Shown here: positions 17,422-26,610 of the stretch, one piece after another | Layout: each line of letters begins with the position of its first letter | Numbering within the stretch: the stretch's first letter is position 1 | Source: Pseudomonadota bacterium | GTDB taxonomy: Bacteria > Pseudomonadota > Gammaproteobacteria > Burkholderiales > Sulfuriferulaceae | DNA: 64,000 nt | Assembly: GCA_021795395.1 (NCBI GenBank) | Contig: JAJYPN010000004.1 | Span: forward strand, 49,399-113,398 | Direction of reading: 5' to 3' | Notes under the pieces: model-generated | What the model was told of the DNA's origin: nothing | The model's input: only the letters and a program-made list of their open reading frames with translations | Database searches by the model: none | Position numbers and translations under genes: made by a program

Positions 17422-17625
17422 ATTGATTCCCAAGACTTTGAAGGGGATTTTTTGTAGTTCCGCGATGCGGTTGGCTGCAAGTAACCCATCTCATCGAACA
17501 TCAGCCGCCATAGGTCGCGGCTAGTGACAGAACGGCGATATTCAGTTCTTCTCTGGATTGAGCTTCCCCCGAAATTTCGTCTTCCAAAGATGATGTAAAA
17601 TCACGATCAACTTGGAAGGAAAGCG

Positions 17626-17979
17626 ATGAAGATACCGAAGCAGGAATACACGACGGAGTTTAAGGAATTGACGGTCAAGCGGGTGAAAGACGCCCAGACG
17701 GTTGGTGCGGTTGCCAAGGAACTTGGCCTGGCTGACCAGACGCTGCGTAACTGGGTCAAGGCCGCAGCAGAGGGCAAGCTTAACGGAGTTGGCACCAGGA
17801 AGGTCACCCCTGAGGAGATGGAATTGTCACGGCTACGTACGGAAAATGTCCGGCTCAAGCGGGAGAACGAAATTCTAAAAAACCGCCCACACGGCTCACC
17901 GCGCCCCTCATGCATAGAAACACTGGAGAGTACACTGCAAGAACGCGGACACTGGCCGACAGCTTCTTGGAGGTTTTGA
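17626..17979 (+). pseudogene. IS3-family transposase orfA fragment
   Basis: Residues 1 to about 85 are a typical IS3-family OrfA: a helix-turn-helix (TVKRVKDAQTVGAVAKELGLADQTLRNWV) and a leucine-zipper-like segment (ELSRLRTENVRLKRENEILK). The similarity stops at a run of six A near 17877-17882, and the remaining about 30 residues are unrelated. OrfB, which carries the DDE catalytic residues, is missing. The frame runs on into sequence of unknown origin ending near GTGACCCCGTTTAGG at 18039-18053. Remnant of an insertion sequence inside the tRNA-Lys element. Confidence 0.85.
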
Positions 17980-18109
17980 CCCCATCAAAAAACATGGCCG
18001 AGAGGAAGCTGCGGACCCGTCTGTGGTGGCACTACAAGGTGACCCCGTTTAGGAAATTGATTTAATCCGAGTCCCCTGTCCTGCGTTTTATTTCATCAGG
18101 AGGTGGATT

Positions 18110-19358
18110 ATGTCAGGAAGTAGAACTAAGCCCACAGGGTTGCCCATTATTAACGAATTTGCCGCAGGGATCGACATAGGTTCTCGCTTTCATGTTGTTG
18201 CGGTTGGTTCTGATCTGTGTGATGAACCCGTACAAACGTTTCAGGCGTTTACGAGTGATTTGCTGCGTATGGCAGATTGGTTAACCGATGTTGGTATCAA
18301 GACAGTCGCGATGGAGTCGACCGGCGTTTACTGGGTAGCTGCGTACGAAGTGCTTGAATCACGCGGCATCAATGTCATCCTGGCAAACGCGCGTGAAGCG
18401 CGCGCCGTACCCGGCAGGAAGAGTGATGTCAACGATGCACAAGTGACTGCAAAGGCTCCATGCCTGTGGCCTATTGCGTGCCAGCTTTCGTCCCGGACGA
18501 GAAATTGCAGCGCTTCGGTCGTATTTGCGCTCACACGAACGACATTTGGATTATGCCGCTTCACATATACAGCACATGCAAAAAGCGCTGACCTACACGA
18601 ATTTGCAGTTACACCATGTCATAAGCGATATTACCGGCGCGACTGGTATGCAGATTATTCGTGCCATTGTTGCGGGTGAACGGAATCCTGATGTTTTAGC
18701 TGAGATGCGCGATGTTCGTTGCAAGGCCAAAATTGACACTGTACACGCGGCACTCGTCGGCAATTACCAGCCCGAACATGTTTTTGCGTTAAAACAAGCG
18801 CTCGCGCTCTATGACTTCTACCAACAATGTGTGGCTGAATGTGATACACAGATCGAGCTAGTCGTTGCTGCTCTGAACAGCAGTCGCAAAATTCCCGCAA
18901 CGCCGCTTCCGAAGGCACGTCATCGCACCAAACAGCCAAACGAAGTGAACTTCGATGTTCGCACGGCTATGTACCAGTTAGCCGGTACTGATCTGACACA
19001 AATTCATGGTATCGGTCCATTTCTTGCCTTGCGGCTAGTTGCCGAATGTGGAACTGATCTCACTTGATGGAAGACTGCAAAGCATTTTACATCGTGGCTA
19101 ACGCTCTCGTCGGGTTGCAAAATCAGCGGAGGTAAGGTGCTCTCGGCACATACACGCAAGACCAGCAACGGGCTGACAGTTGCTTTACGATTGGCGGCAG
19201 TTTCTGTGGGACGCACCAATACAGCGCTTGGTGCATTCTATCGTCGACTGGCAGCACGTATTGGTAATGCAAAAGCAGTGACAGCGACAGCACGCAAAAT
19301 TGCGATACTGTTTTACAACGCGATGCGGTTTGGCATAGATTATGATGCTAAATTTTGA
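18110..19358 (+). pseudogene. IS110-family transposase, broken by frameshift and stop
   Basis: The N-terminal part (INEFAAGIDIGSRFHVVAVG, AMESTGVYW, GRKSDVNDAQ) is the DEDD nuclease domain of IS110 transposases. After SDVNDAQ the expected WLQRLHACGLLRASF is found one frame over: an extra base near 18443 changes TGG into GTGA. The second frame continues through the middle and the transposase_20 region (GTDLTQIHGIGPFLALRLVAE) and ends at TGA 19065-19067. The same frame then goes on to 19358 (GFYRRLAARIGNAKA-like end). So one frameshift and one point stop inactivate an otherwise complete gene. It lies directly beside tRNA-Lys. Confidence 0.9.
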
Positions 19359-19377
19359 TGTGACTCTTTGATTTTCT

Positions 19378-19423
19378 TGGTGGGTCGGGCGGGATTCGAA
19401 CCCGCGACAAACGGATTAAAAGT
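19378..19423 (-). repeat. Attachment-site repeat (right), within tRNA-Lys
   Basis: Identical over 46 bases to 15932-15977. This copy is part of the functional tRNA gene and bounds the element on the right. Confidence 0.9.
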
Positions 19424-19453
19424 CCGCTGCTCTACCGACTGAGCTACCGACCC
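19378..19453 (-). tRNA. tRNA-Lys (anticodon UUU)
   Basis: A complete 76-base cloverleaf on the minus strand, including an encoded CCA: acceptor GGGTCGG/CCGACCC, D arm with AGTCGGTA, anticodon stem GCGGA/TCCGT around CTTTTAA (anticodon TTT), and T arm GCGGG-TTCGAAT-CCCGC. Its last 46 bases are duplicated at 15932-15977, marking it as the integration site of the adjacent element, which restored the gene's 3' end. Confidence 0.97.
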
Positions 19454-19519
19454 AGTGAAGCTCCGGAATTATACGTCATTTCATAAATTCGTCAAGAACG
19501 GCGGGGTCAAGAAAAACAA

Positions 19520-19780
19520 TTAAAGCTTGAGGAGAAGAAATTCAGGATGTAGTTGAGTGCCATCCTGAGTGTAAACCGGGAGGGTGATGATGCTGCTGGA
19601 GACCATTTTGTGAGCGCGACCATGGATATCGGTCTGGATAGTGTGTTCAGGGGTATTTTTTTGCGCAACCAGCGATAGGGGGTGCGTAAGGATTTCGATA
19701 GCTGTGTAGCTTTCTCCTTTCCAGGTGAACGACAGGCCGATCATTTCCTGGAGTTCATCCAGATTGATCAGATCATTCAC
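19520..19780 (-). CDS. Small hypothetical protein coupled to a glutamine amidotransferase
   Basis: An 86-residue soluble protein I do not recognise. It begins with an acidic helix (LINLDELQEMIG), then a beta-rich part (FTWKGESYTAIEIL, TIQTDIHGRA, ITLPVYTQDG). No membrane helix or cysteine motif is visible. Its ATG overlaps the stop of the amidotransferase gene by 4 bases (ATGA), so the two are translated together and may act together. Confidence 0.65.
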   Translation of the reverse strand: MNDLINLDELQEMIGLSFTWKGESYTAIEILTHPLSLVAQKNTPEHTIQTDIHGRAHKMVSSSIITLPVYTQDGTQLHPEFLLLKL

Positions 19781-20490
19781 GATCGTTTCAAGCCTTTGAT
19801 CCAGTAGCTGTACAGACGGTCGGCAACGCCATGCAAAGCGTTCAGGCGATCCGGCATGGCGCTTAGCATCCGGTCGGGAGTCTGTACGGCAGGGCTGTCG
19901 CGAGCCGCATCGATTTCATGCCGTCCGGCCGCACACCAGGCGGCTATCATTTCGGCCGTCATTTCGACATGGCATTGCATGGCCAGATGTTTGTTATCGA
20001 GCACGTAAGCCTGGTTATCGCAGTAGTCGCTTTTGAATAAACGGGTGGCGCGTGCCGGTACCTCGAACGTTTCGCCATGCCAATGGAACACGTGAAAACG
20101 GGTCAATCCATCGAGCCAGGCGCGGGCGCTGTCGTGATTGTCGGCGTATACCTCGCCCCAGCCGATTTCCTTGACGGGGTTGGGGCCGACCGTAGCGCCC
20201 AGCGCCCTGGAGATGAGCTGGCCGCCGAGGCAATGGCCGAGTACGGGAATACCGGCGGCGACGGCGCTGCGTATCAATTGCAGGGATCGGTCAATCCACG
20301 GCAAGGGGTCGTTGACGCTCATGCTACCACCCATGAAAACGAGGCCGCTGAATTCGTCGGGATCGGCGGGTACCGCTTCGCCTTCATCGATTTTGTAGAG
20401 ACGGCTCGGGATTTCGTGTCGATCAAGGAATTCGACGAAATATCCAGCGCCTTCGTTGGGATTATGGCGAAAGATCGCGACGGATTTCAT
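19777..20490 (-). CDS. Class I glutamine amidotransferase-like protein
   Basis: A 237-residue stand-alone GATase1 domain of the GMP-synthase-like type. The nucleophile Cys87 lies in VLGHCLGGQLIS; FMGGSMSVND gives the oxyanion region; FHWHGETFEVP and MQCHVEMT contain the histidine and Glu of the triad. Such proteins are often annotated as GMP synthase glutaminase-like, but no synthetase domain is present and the acceptor is unknown. It lies 9 bases after folE2 and overlaps an 86-residue gene. Confidence 0.88.
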   Translation of the reverse strand: MKSVAIFRHNPNEGAGYFVEFLDRHEIPSRLYKIDEGEAVPADPDEFSGLVFMGGSMSVNDPLPWIDRSLQLIRSAVAAGIPVLGHCLGGQLISRALGATVGPNPVKEIGWGEVYADNHDSARAWLDGLTRFHVFHWHGETFEVPARATRLFKSDYCDNQAYVLDNKHLAMQCHVEMTAEMIAAWCAAGRHEIDAARDSPAVQTPDRMLSAMPDRLNALHGVADRLYSYWIKGLKRS

Positions 20491-20499
20491 GGCTGGCGG

Positions 20500-21306
20500 T
20501 CAGGCGACGCGCTTGTCGCGCTCGATCAGCGCGTAGGCCGAATGATTGTGGATCGATTCGAAGTTTTCGCTTTCGACCACATAGCTGTCGATTTTAGGGT
20601 TGTTGTCGAGTGCGGCGGCGACGTCGCGCACCATGTCTTCGACGAACTTGGGATTGTCGTAAGCGCGTTCGGTGACGTATTTTTCGTCGGGTCGCTTCAG
20701 CAAGCCGTACAGTTCGCAGGAAGCCTGGCTTTCTGCGATGCCTACGATGTCCTCGATCCAGAGAAAACCGTTGGTGCGCGCGGTGATTGTGACGTGCGAA
20801 CGCTGGTTATGCGCGCCGTATTCGGAGATTTTTTTGGAGCAGGGGCACAGGCTGGTCACAGGTATCACCACCTTGGTGGTATGAACGTACTTCTGATCTT
20901 CGATCGCGCCGATAAACGTCACATCGTAATCCATCAAGCTCTGAACGGCGGAAATCGGAGCGGTCTTGTTGATGAAATAGGGAAAGCTCATTTCGATATA
21001 GCCCGATTGCGCTTCCAGCCGCTGCACCATCTGCCGTAATATCGTTTCGAAATTTTCTATCGATATTTCGCGTTCGTTGGCATTGAGGATTTCAACGAAA
21101 CGCGACATGTGCGTGCCTTTGAAATTATGCGGCAAAAACACATACATGTTGAAATTGGCGATGGTATGCTGGATTCCGCTGCTTTTATCGGCGACCCGGA
21201 TCGGATGCCGTATGGATTTGATACCGACCTTGTTGATGGCGATCTGTCGCGCGTCTGCGTAGTTCTGTACGTCGGCCATGGCGTTGATATCACAACAATC
21301 GTTCAT
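20500..21306 (-). CDS. folE2: GTP cyclohydrolase FolE2 (type IB)
   Basis: A 268-residue member of the COG1469 family, the metal-promiscuous GTP cyclohydrolase that makes dihydroneopterin triphosphate for folate synthesis. The active-site segment [20 protein letters not shown] includes the conserved metal-ligand cysteine; [11 protein letters not shown] and the C-terminal [12 protein letters not shown] are also characteristic. The start at ATG 21306 has AGGA at good spacing; an ATG 15 bases earlier is less likely. In other bacteria folE2 can be a zinc-limitation substitute for folE; no Zur box was recognised here. Confidence 0.94.
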   Translation of the reverse strand: MNDCCDINAMADVQNYADARQIAINKVGIKSIRHPIRVADKSSGIQHTIANFNMYVFLPHNFKGTHMSRFVEILNANEREISIENFETILRQMVQRLEAQSGYIEMSFPYFINKTAPISAVQSLMDYDVTFIGAIEDQKYVHTTKVVIPVTSLCPCSKKISEYGAHNQRSHVTITARTNGFLWIEDIVGIAESQASCELYGLLKRPDEKYVTERAYDNPKFVEDMVRDVAAALDNNPKIDSYVVESENFESIHNHSAYALIERDKRVA

Positions 21307-21365
21307 GATCTGTCCTGTCATTGCTGTTCGAATGGGTTAATTATATACTTCTTTATCCGACTGAA

Positions 21366-23225
21366 CTACTCGGGTAAAGTGCCTTCCCAGGCATTGATTA
21401 TGCCTGCCGCATCCAGTCCGCAATCTCGCAGCATGTGAGCATGATCGCCGTGATCGAGGTAGCGGTCGGGCAAACCAAGCTGCAGGACGCGTACGGTCGA
21501 ACCTGCGCGATGCAGACATTCGCTCACGGCACTGCCGGCACCCCCCATCAGGGCGTTTTCTTCGATGGTAATAAGCAGTTCATGCGTTTTGGCCAGATGT
21601 TGCACCAACTCCGCGTCCAGAGGTTTGACAAAGCGCATGTCGGCAACGCTGGCATCGATGTGGGCGGCTGCGATCAGCGAGGATGCGACCATGCTGCCGA
21701 ATGCCAGTATCGCGACGCCTTGACCCTGCCGGCGCACTATTCCTTTGCCTACGGGAATGGCGGTCATGGTTGCGGCGACGACGGCGCCCGTACCTGAGCC
21801 TCGCGGATAGCGCACTGCACTCGGTCCAGGCAACTGCATCGCGGTGTACAGCATCTGCCGGCATTCGTTTTCATCGGACGGTGCCATGACGGTCATATTC
21901 GGAATGCAGCGCAAATAGCTCAGATCGAAACTGCCGGCATGTGTCGGGCCGTCTGCGCCGACCAGGCCTGCGCGGTCGATGGCGAACACGACGGGAAGGT
22001 TTTGCAGGGCGATATCGTGGATAAGCTGATCGTAAGCGCGTTGCAAAAAGGTGGAATAAATCGCCACGACCGGTTTATAGCCGTCGGCCGCCAGCCCGGC
22101 AGCGAACGTCAGGGCATGCTGTTCGGCGATGCCGACATCGAAATAACGGTCTGGATACAATTCCGAAAATCGTACCAGTCCGGAGCCTTCGCGCATGGCC
22201 GGTGTGATGCCGACCAGGCGCGGTTCTATCGCCGCCATATCGCACAGCCAGTCGCTGAAGATTTGTGTATAGCTCGGTCTGCCGCTGCTTTTTTCGAGTA
22301 TGCCGAGATCGGGTTCGAAAGCGGATACGCCATGATACAAGCAGGGATTTTCTTCGGCCCGCGGATAACCCTTGCCTTTTCTGGTCACTACATGCAGGAA
22401 CTGCGGTCCCTCCAGACGCCGGATATTGCCCAGGGTTTCGATCAATACGTCCAGATCGTGACCGTCTATGGGTCCGATGTAATTGAAACCGAATTCTTCG
22501 AACAGGGTGCCGGCGGGCGTAACCATGCCCTTGACATGCTCTTCGGCCCGCTTGGCCAGTCCCAGCATGGTAGGGACATGCGATAATACTTTTTCGCTGG
22601 CGCGGCGCGCCGCCGTATAAAAACGTCCTGAAATCAGCTTGGCCAGATAATTGTTGAGCGCGCCGACATTGGGCGAAATCGACATGTCGTTGTCGTTGAG
22701 TATGACGAGCAGATTGGCATCCATATCGCCGGCGTTATTGAGCGCTTCGAACGACATGCCGGCCGTCATGGCGCCGTCGCCGATAATGGCCACGGCGCGA
22801 CGGTCGAGACCGGAGAGCCTTGCGGTTACCGCCATGCCGAGCGCGGCGGAAATGGACGTGCTCGAATGGCCGGTGCCGAAGGTATCGAATTCGCTCTCGT
22901 CGCGTTTGGGGAAACCGGCTATGCCGCCCGCTTTGCGTAATCCTGCCATGGCGGCGCGGCGGCCGGTGAGAATTTTATGCGGATAGCACTGATGACCGAC
23001 ATCCCAGACCAGGCGATCGTCGGGAGTATTGAATACGTAGTGCAGGGCGATGGTCAATTCGACCGCGCCGAAATTGGAAGCGAAATGACCTCCGGTCTGC
23101 GCAATGCTATCGAGCATGAAATCACGCAATGACTGGGCGAGTACAGGCAAATCCTCGCGTTTTAACAATCGCAAGTCCGTTGGCGTTTCGATAAGGTCGA
23201 GTAACGGATAAATTCGATTCAACAT
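21366..23225 (-). CDS. dxs: 1-deoxy-D-xylulose-5-phosphate synthase
   Basis: A 619-residue thiamine diphosphate enzyme that condenses pyruvate and glyceraldehyde-3-P, the entry step of the MEP isoprenoid pathway. The TPP motif [18 protein letters not shown]...[10 protein letters not shown] is intact, with [15 protein letters not shown] early and [17 protein letters not shown] and YPRGSG in the pyrimidine and C-terminal domains. It overlaps the end of ispA by 7 bases, so xseB-ispA-dxs form one minus-strand operon. Confidence 0.97.
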   Translation of the reverse strand: MLNRIYPLLDLIETPTDLRLLKREDLPVLAQSLRDFMLDSIAQTGGHFASNFGAVELTIALHYVFNTPDDRLVWDVGHQCYPHKILTGRRAAMAGLRKAGGIAGFPKRDESEFDTFGTGHSSTSISAALGMAVTARLSGLDRRAVAIIGDGAMTAGMSFEALNNAGDMDANLLVILNDNDMSISPNVGALNNYLAKLISGRFYTAARRASEKVLSHVPTMLGLAKRAEEHVKGMVTPAGTLFEEFGFNYIGPIDGHDLDVLIETLGNIRRLEGPQFLHVVTRKGKGYPRAEENPCLYHGVSAFEPDLGILEKSSGRPSYTQIFSDWLCDMAAIEPRLVGITPAMREGSGLVRFSELYPDRYFDVGIAEQHALTFAAGLAADGYKPVVAIYSTFLQRAYDQLIHDIALQNLPVVFAIDRAGLVGADGPTHAGSFDLSYLRCIPNMTVMAPSDENECRQMLYTAMQLPGPSAVRYPRGSGTGAVVAATMTAIPVGKGIVRRQGQGVAILAFGSMVASSLIAAAHIDASVADMRFVKPLDAELVQHLAKTHELLITIEENALMGGAGSAVSECLHRAGSTVRVLQLGLPDRYLDHGDHAHMLRDCGLDAAGIINAWEGTLPE

Positions 23226-24109
23226 GTTCTCTGTACAATAATATCTGCCAGCTGGCGCAAACGCAGGTTATGGGTGTATGGGTCCAGGGCAGTCATCGCC
23301 TCTTCATGCAGTGAGCGAGCGAGTAACCGGGCATCGGCGATTCCCATCAGACTGACATAAGTGGGTTTGTTCTGCTCGGCGTCCTTGCCGGCGGTTTTGC
23401 CCAGATCGTTTGTCGAAGCCGATGCATCCAGTATATCGTCGACTACCTGAAAAGCCAGACCCAGGCATTTGGCGTAATGATCCAGTCCGCTCAATTCCGC
23501 TTCCGTCCGGCTATTCCCGCAATTCGCTCCGAGCATGACGGCGGCGCGTATCAGCGCGCCGGTTTTATGTATGTGCATGAATTCGAGTTCGGGCAGAGTC
23601 AGACTGGCGCCTACGCTGTCTAGATCGATCGCCTGACCGCCGGCCATGCCGTGTGATCCGCTAGCGGTTGCCAGTAATTTGATCATGTTCAACTGTTGTG
23701 CGGCGTCGATTCCCTCGATACGCGCAGACAGTATTTCAAAAGCCAGGCTTTGCAAACTGTCGCCGACCAGCAAGGCGGTGGCCACGTCGAACTCGATATG
23801 GCAGGTAGGCTTGCCGCGCCGTAGCACATCGTTATCCATACACGGCATATCGTCATGTACCAGAGAATAGGCATGGATCAGTTCCACGGCGCAGGCTGCC
23901 GCGGTTACCCGGGCGGGATCGGTCTCGCAGGCCTCGCCAGCCGCGTACGCAAGCAAGGGGCGTATGCGTTTTCCGCCGCCCAGCACGGCATAACGCATGG
24001 CGGCATGCAGCCGTACCGGAGCGTTGCCGGCGTTAGGTAAATAGTGTTCGAGCGCAGATTCGGTGCGGATCAGGAGCTCATTCGACCAACTTGAAAAATC
24101 AGTTGTCAT
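23219..24109 (-). CDS. ispA: Farnesyl diphosphate synthase (short-chain prenyltransferase)
   Basis: A 296-residue trans-isoprenyl diphosphate synthase that builds geranyl and farnesyl diphosphate from IPP and [15 protein letters not shown], the first aspartate-rich motif in [12 protein letters not shown] and the second DDILD are present, with the insert typical of bacterial FPP synthases. ATG 24109 is preferred; the gene overlaps the end of xseB by 11 bases and the start of dxs by 7. Confidence 0.95.
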   Translation of the reverse strand: MTTDFSSWSNELLIRTESALEHYLPNAGNAPVRLHAAMRYAVLGGGKRIRPLLAYAAGEACETDPARVTAAACAVELIHAYSLVHDDMPCMDNDVLRRGKPTCHIEFDVATALLVGDSLQSLAFEILSARIEGIDAAQQLNMIKLLATASGSHGMAGGQAIDLDSVGASLTLPELEFMHIHKTGALIRAAVMLGANCGNSRTEAELSGLDHYAKCLGLAFQVVDDILDASASTNDLGKTAGKDAEQNKPTYVSLMGIADARLLARSLHEEAMTALDPYTHNLRLRQLADIIVQRTC

Positions 24110-24341
24110 GCGTTGCACCCGGGTTATTGAATGCCTGCAGCGTATCGTTTTCGAGTATTTGAACGTGTTGTTGCGCAGCCGAGAGCGTTTTGTGGCAATA
24201 TTGTAATAATTCGGTTCCGCGCTGATAGGCAGCCAGCGATTGTTCTAAAGTCAGTTGACCGGATTCCATTTCCTTGATCAGCGATTCGAGTTCAGTCATG
24301 GCGGTTTCAAAACTGGCGGGAGGGGAAACAGGATGAGTCAT
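24099..24341 (-). CDS. xseB: Exodeoxyribonuclease VII small subunit
   Basis: An 80-residue helical protein with the XseB core SFETAMTELESLIKEMESGQLTLEQSLAAYQRGTELL-like sequence (positions about 10-46), binding partner of the large nuclease subunit XseA. Its place before ispA and dxs is a very common arrangement in proteobacteria. The large subunit gene is not in the window. Confidence 0.95.
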   Translation of the reverse strand: MTHPVSPPASFETAMTELESLIKEMESGQLTLEQSLAAYQRGTELLQYCHKTLSAAQQHVQILENDTLQAFNNPGATHDN

Positions 24342-24524
24342 CGCGATAGGTATTCGTAAATTGATAAATCTTACCGAATAATTGCGCTTAACGCTATTAT
24401 TAGCGATAATTCACGACTTGTTTTCGATTGTGAGTACGATTTTTATTGTCGGGGGAGTTAAGCGGCTGGCGTGCCGTCTTAATAATTGTTTTTTTGGTCA
24501 CTTCGTTAGGGGTGTACTCGCTAT

Positions 24525-25628
24525 ATGTCTGATTTGGCTGTTGCATCACAGTTGTCGCGTACTGCTTCTCAATTACCGGTTAGCTGGTATTTCGATCCCG
24601 ATATTCATGCATTGGAGCTGAAAATTTTATTCGCCGGGGGGCCCGGTTATGTCGGACATCAACTAATGGTGCCCGAAACGGGCGATTATCATGTCCTCGA
24701 TACGACCAACCAGGCATCTATGCTGGTACACAACGAGCGCGGGATTGCCCTGTTGTCGAATATCTGCCGGCATCGGCAGGCAGTGATGTACGAAGGGCGC
24801 GGACGCCTGCGCAACATTGTCTGCCCCTTGCATCGCTGGACTTACGATAAGGAAGGAAAATTGCTGGGCGCGCCTCATTTTCCCGACAATCCCTGTCTGA
24901 ATCTGGGGAGCACTCCTTTACAGAACTGGAACGGCCTGCTGTTCGGGGGGCAACGCGACGTCGCGGCGGACCTCGCCAATCTGGGGGTGACGCAGGCGCT
25001 GAATTTCGACGGCTATATGCTCGATCGGGTAATGATCGAGGAGTACGGCTGTAATTGGAAAACCTTTATCGAGGTTTATCTTGAAGATTATCATGTCGAA
25101 CCGTTTCATCCCGGTCTCGGAAATTTTGTGACCTGTTCCGATCTGAAATGGGAGTACGGCGATTGGTATAGCGTGCAGACGGTAGGCGTATCCCGTAATT
25201 TGAGCAAACCCGGCAGTCCGGTCTATCAGAAATGGCAGCAGCAGGTTTTGAAATATCGCAATGGGTCGGTTCCCGACCAGGGTGCCATCTGGTTGACCTA
25301 TTATCCGAACATCATGGTGGAATGGTATCCGCATGTTCTGATTGTCAGCACCATTATTCCGACGGGTATCGAATCATGCCGGAATGTGATCGAATTTTAT
25401 TATCCCGAAGATATCGCGTTGTTCGAACGCGAGCTGGTGGAAGCGGAACAGGCGGCTTATGCCGAAACGGCGCTGGAAGACGATGAAATCTGTCGTCGCA
25501 TGCAGCGCGGCCGCCGTTTGCTGTACGAGCAGGGCAAGGAAGAATCAGGCCCGTATCAATCGCCGATGGAGGACGGCATGGTGCATTTTCACGAATTTAT
25601 CCGTCGTCAACTCTCGTCTTCTCTTTAA
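24525..25628 (+). CDS. Rieske non-heme iron oxygenase, alpha subunit
   Basis: A 367-residue ring-hydroxylating oxygenase alpha-subunit. The Rieske 2Fe-2S ligands are C81-x-H83 and C100-xx-H103. The catalytic iron site begins at NWKTFIEVYLEDYHVEPFHPG with His190 and His195. The substrate cannot be told; relatives include choline/carnitine-type monooxygenases and aromatic dioxygenases. No reductase or small subunit is adjacent. The start ATG 24525 has no strong ribosome binding site. A DUF1853 gene follows after 3 bases. Confidence 0.9.
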   Translation: MSDLAVASQLSRTASQLPVSWYFDPDIHALELKILFAGGPGYVGHQLMVPETGDYHVLDTTNQASMLVHNERGIALLSNICRHRQAVMYEGRGRLRNIVCPLHRWTYDKEGKLLGAPHFPDNPCLNLGSTPLQNWNGLLFGGQRDVAADLANLGVTQALNFDGYMLDRVMIEEYGCNWKTFIEVYLEDYHVEPFHPGLGNFVTCSDLKWEYGDWYSVQTVGVSRNLSKPGSPVYQKWQQQVLKYRNGSVPDQGAIWLTYYPNIMVEWYPHVLIVSTIIPTGIESCRNVIEFYYPEDIALFERELVEAEQAAYAETALEDDEICRRMQRGRRLLYEQGKEESGPYQSPMEDGMVHFHEFIRRQLSSSL

Positions 25629-25631
25629 CGA

Positions 25632-26525
25632 TTGACGCAGGCGATTTTTTCCCGCTTCCATAACGCGCAGGTGCGCGATCTGGTCTGGGTAATGGCATCG
25701 CCGAATTTGCTGGCGGACGCGGAGTGGCTGGTCAGTGATCGCGAATGTGCGGAAATGCTCTTTGCTGCGCTGCCTGAATTGCTGGCCCTGGATCGGCATC
25801 CGGCGCCCCTGCAGGCTTGGCTGGCCGCCCGTAAGCCTGATCGTCTGGGCCCCTATTTCGAGTCGCTGGTTGCTTACTGGTTCGCTTTTCTGATTGATGC
25901 GGACTGGTATGCGACCAACAAAATAGTGAAATCCGGCCGTCTGACCCAAGGCGAGTTCGATCTGCTTTGGCGTACCGCCTCGGGTTCGTTGCATCATTGG
26001 GAACTGTCGGCCAAACTGTATCTGCAGATTCGCCAGGATCAGGGATTTGCCGGTTATATCGGCACCATGAAACAGGACCGGCTGGATTTGAAAGTCGCGC
26101 ATTTGCGCGATAAGCAGTTGCATCTGGCGTATACGCCCGAAGGTATCTCAGCGCTTCCTGAATCCGGGCAACCAGTCCGTGCCAGGGCGTTATTCAAGGG
26201 CTGGCTGTTTTACCCTCGCCATGTTTCGAATTCTGCCGCAGCAGGGATTTCGGAACGGCATTTGACCGGTTGGTGGGCGCATTGGAGCAATCCTGAATTC
26301 GAACTGCAACCCCGGCTCAGGTGGCGTATATTGGAACGACTTTCATGGCTTGCGCCCGTACGATGCAACAACAGTTCGGAATTGAGTATCGAAGCCGATT
26401 TCAGAGACGACCTGGCAGCGTATTTTGCCGGAACGGCAACGCCCATATTGATCGCCGGCCTTTCACAAGGTCACGATGCCTGGGAGGAAGTCACTCGTGG
26501 ATTTATCGTGCCGTCCGGGTGGTAA
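25632..26525 (+). CDS. DUF1853 family protein (PD-(D/E)XK-like fold)
   Basis: A 297-residue protein of the DUF1853 family. The core LGPYFESLVAYWF...GEFDLLWRTASGSLHHWELSAKLYLQ shows the ExD...E/xK arrangement of the restriction-endonuclease-like fold (E in GEFD, E and K in WELSAKLY). The biological role is unknown. The likely start is TTG 25632, since no ATG or GTG lies close; it follows the oxygenase stop by 3 bases, which implies co-transcription. Confidence 0.8.
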   Translation: MTQAIFSRFHNAQVRDLVWVMASPNLLADAEWLVSDRECAEMLFAALPELLALDRHPAPLQAWLAARKPDRLGPYFESLVAYWFAFLIDADWYATNKIVKSGRLTQGEFDLLWRTASGSLHHWELSAKLYLQIRQDQGFAGYIGTMKQDRLDLKVAHLRDKQLHLAYTPEGISALPESGQPVRARALFKGWLFYPRHVSNSAAAGISERHLTGWWAHWSNPEFELQPRLRWRILERLSWLAPVRCNNSSELSIEADFRDDLAAYFAGTATPILIAGLSQGHDAWEEVTRGFIVPSGW

Positions 26526-26610
26526 CCCAATCCGCGATTGTGGATTTTCGTGATTTTTGTATACGCCCTGTTGTTTTTACAGAATAATATTTCAAGCCAG
26601 TACAGGAATA

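Larger units (their letters stand above)
15978..19423. mobile_element. Decayed 3.4-kb element integrated in tRNA-Lys
   Basis: The 3446 bases between the two 46-bp repeats behave as an integrated element: an AT-rich left end with repeated CGTAATT words, a Fic gene and its overlapping partner, a fragment of an IS3-family orfA, and an IS110-family transposase with a frameshift and a stop. No integrase gene is present, so the element cannot move by itself and is probably the remnant of a larger island reduced by insertion sequences and deletion. Cargo codon use and base composition differ from the flanking housekeeping genes. Confidence 0.8.

Noticed and set aside
17280..17501. 73-codon minus frame before the Fic partner gene
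   Set aside because: It overlaps the better-supported partner gene in another frame and shows no domain.
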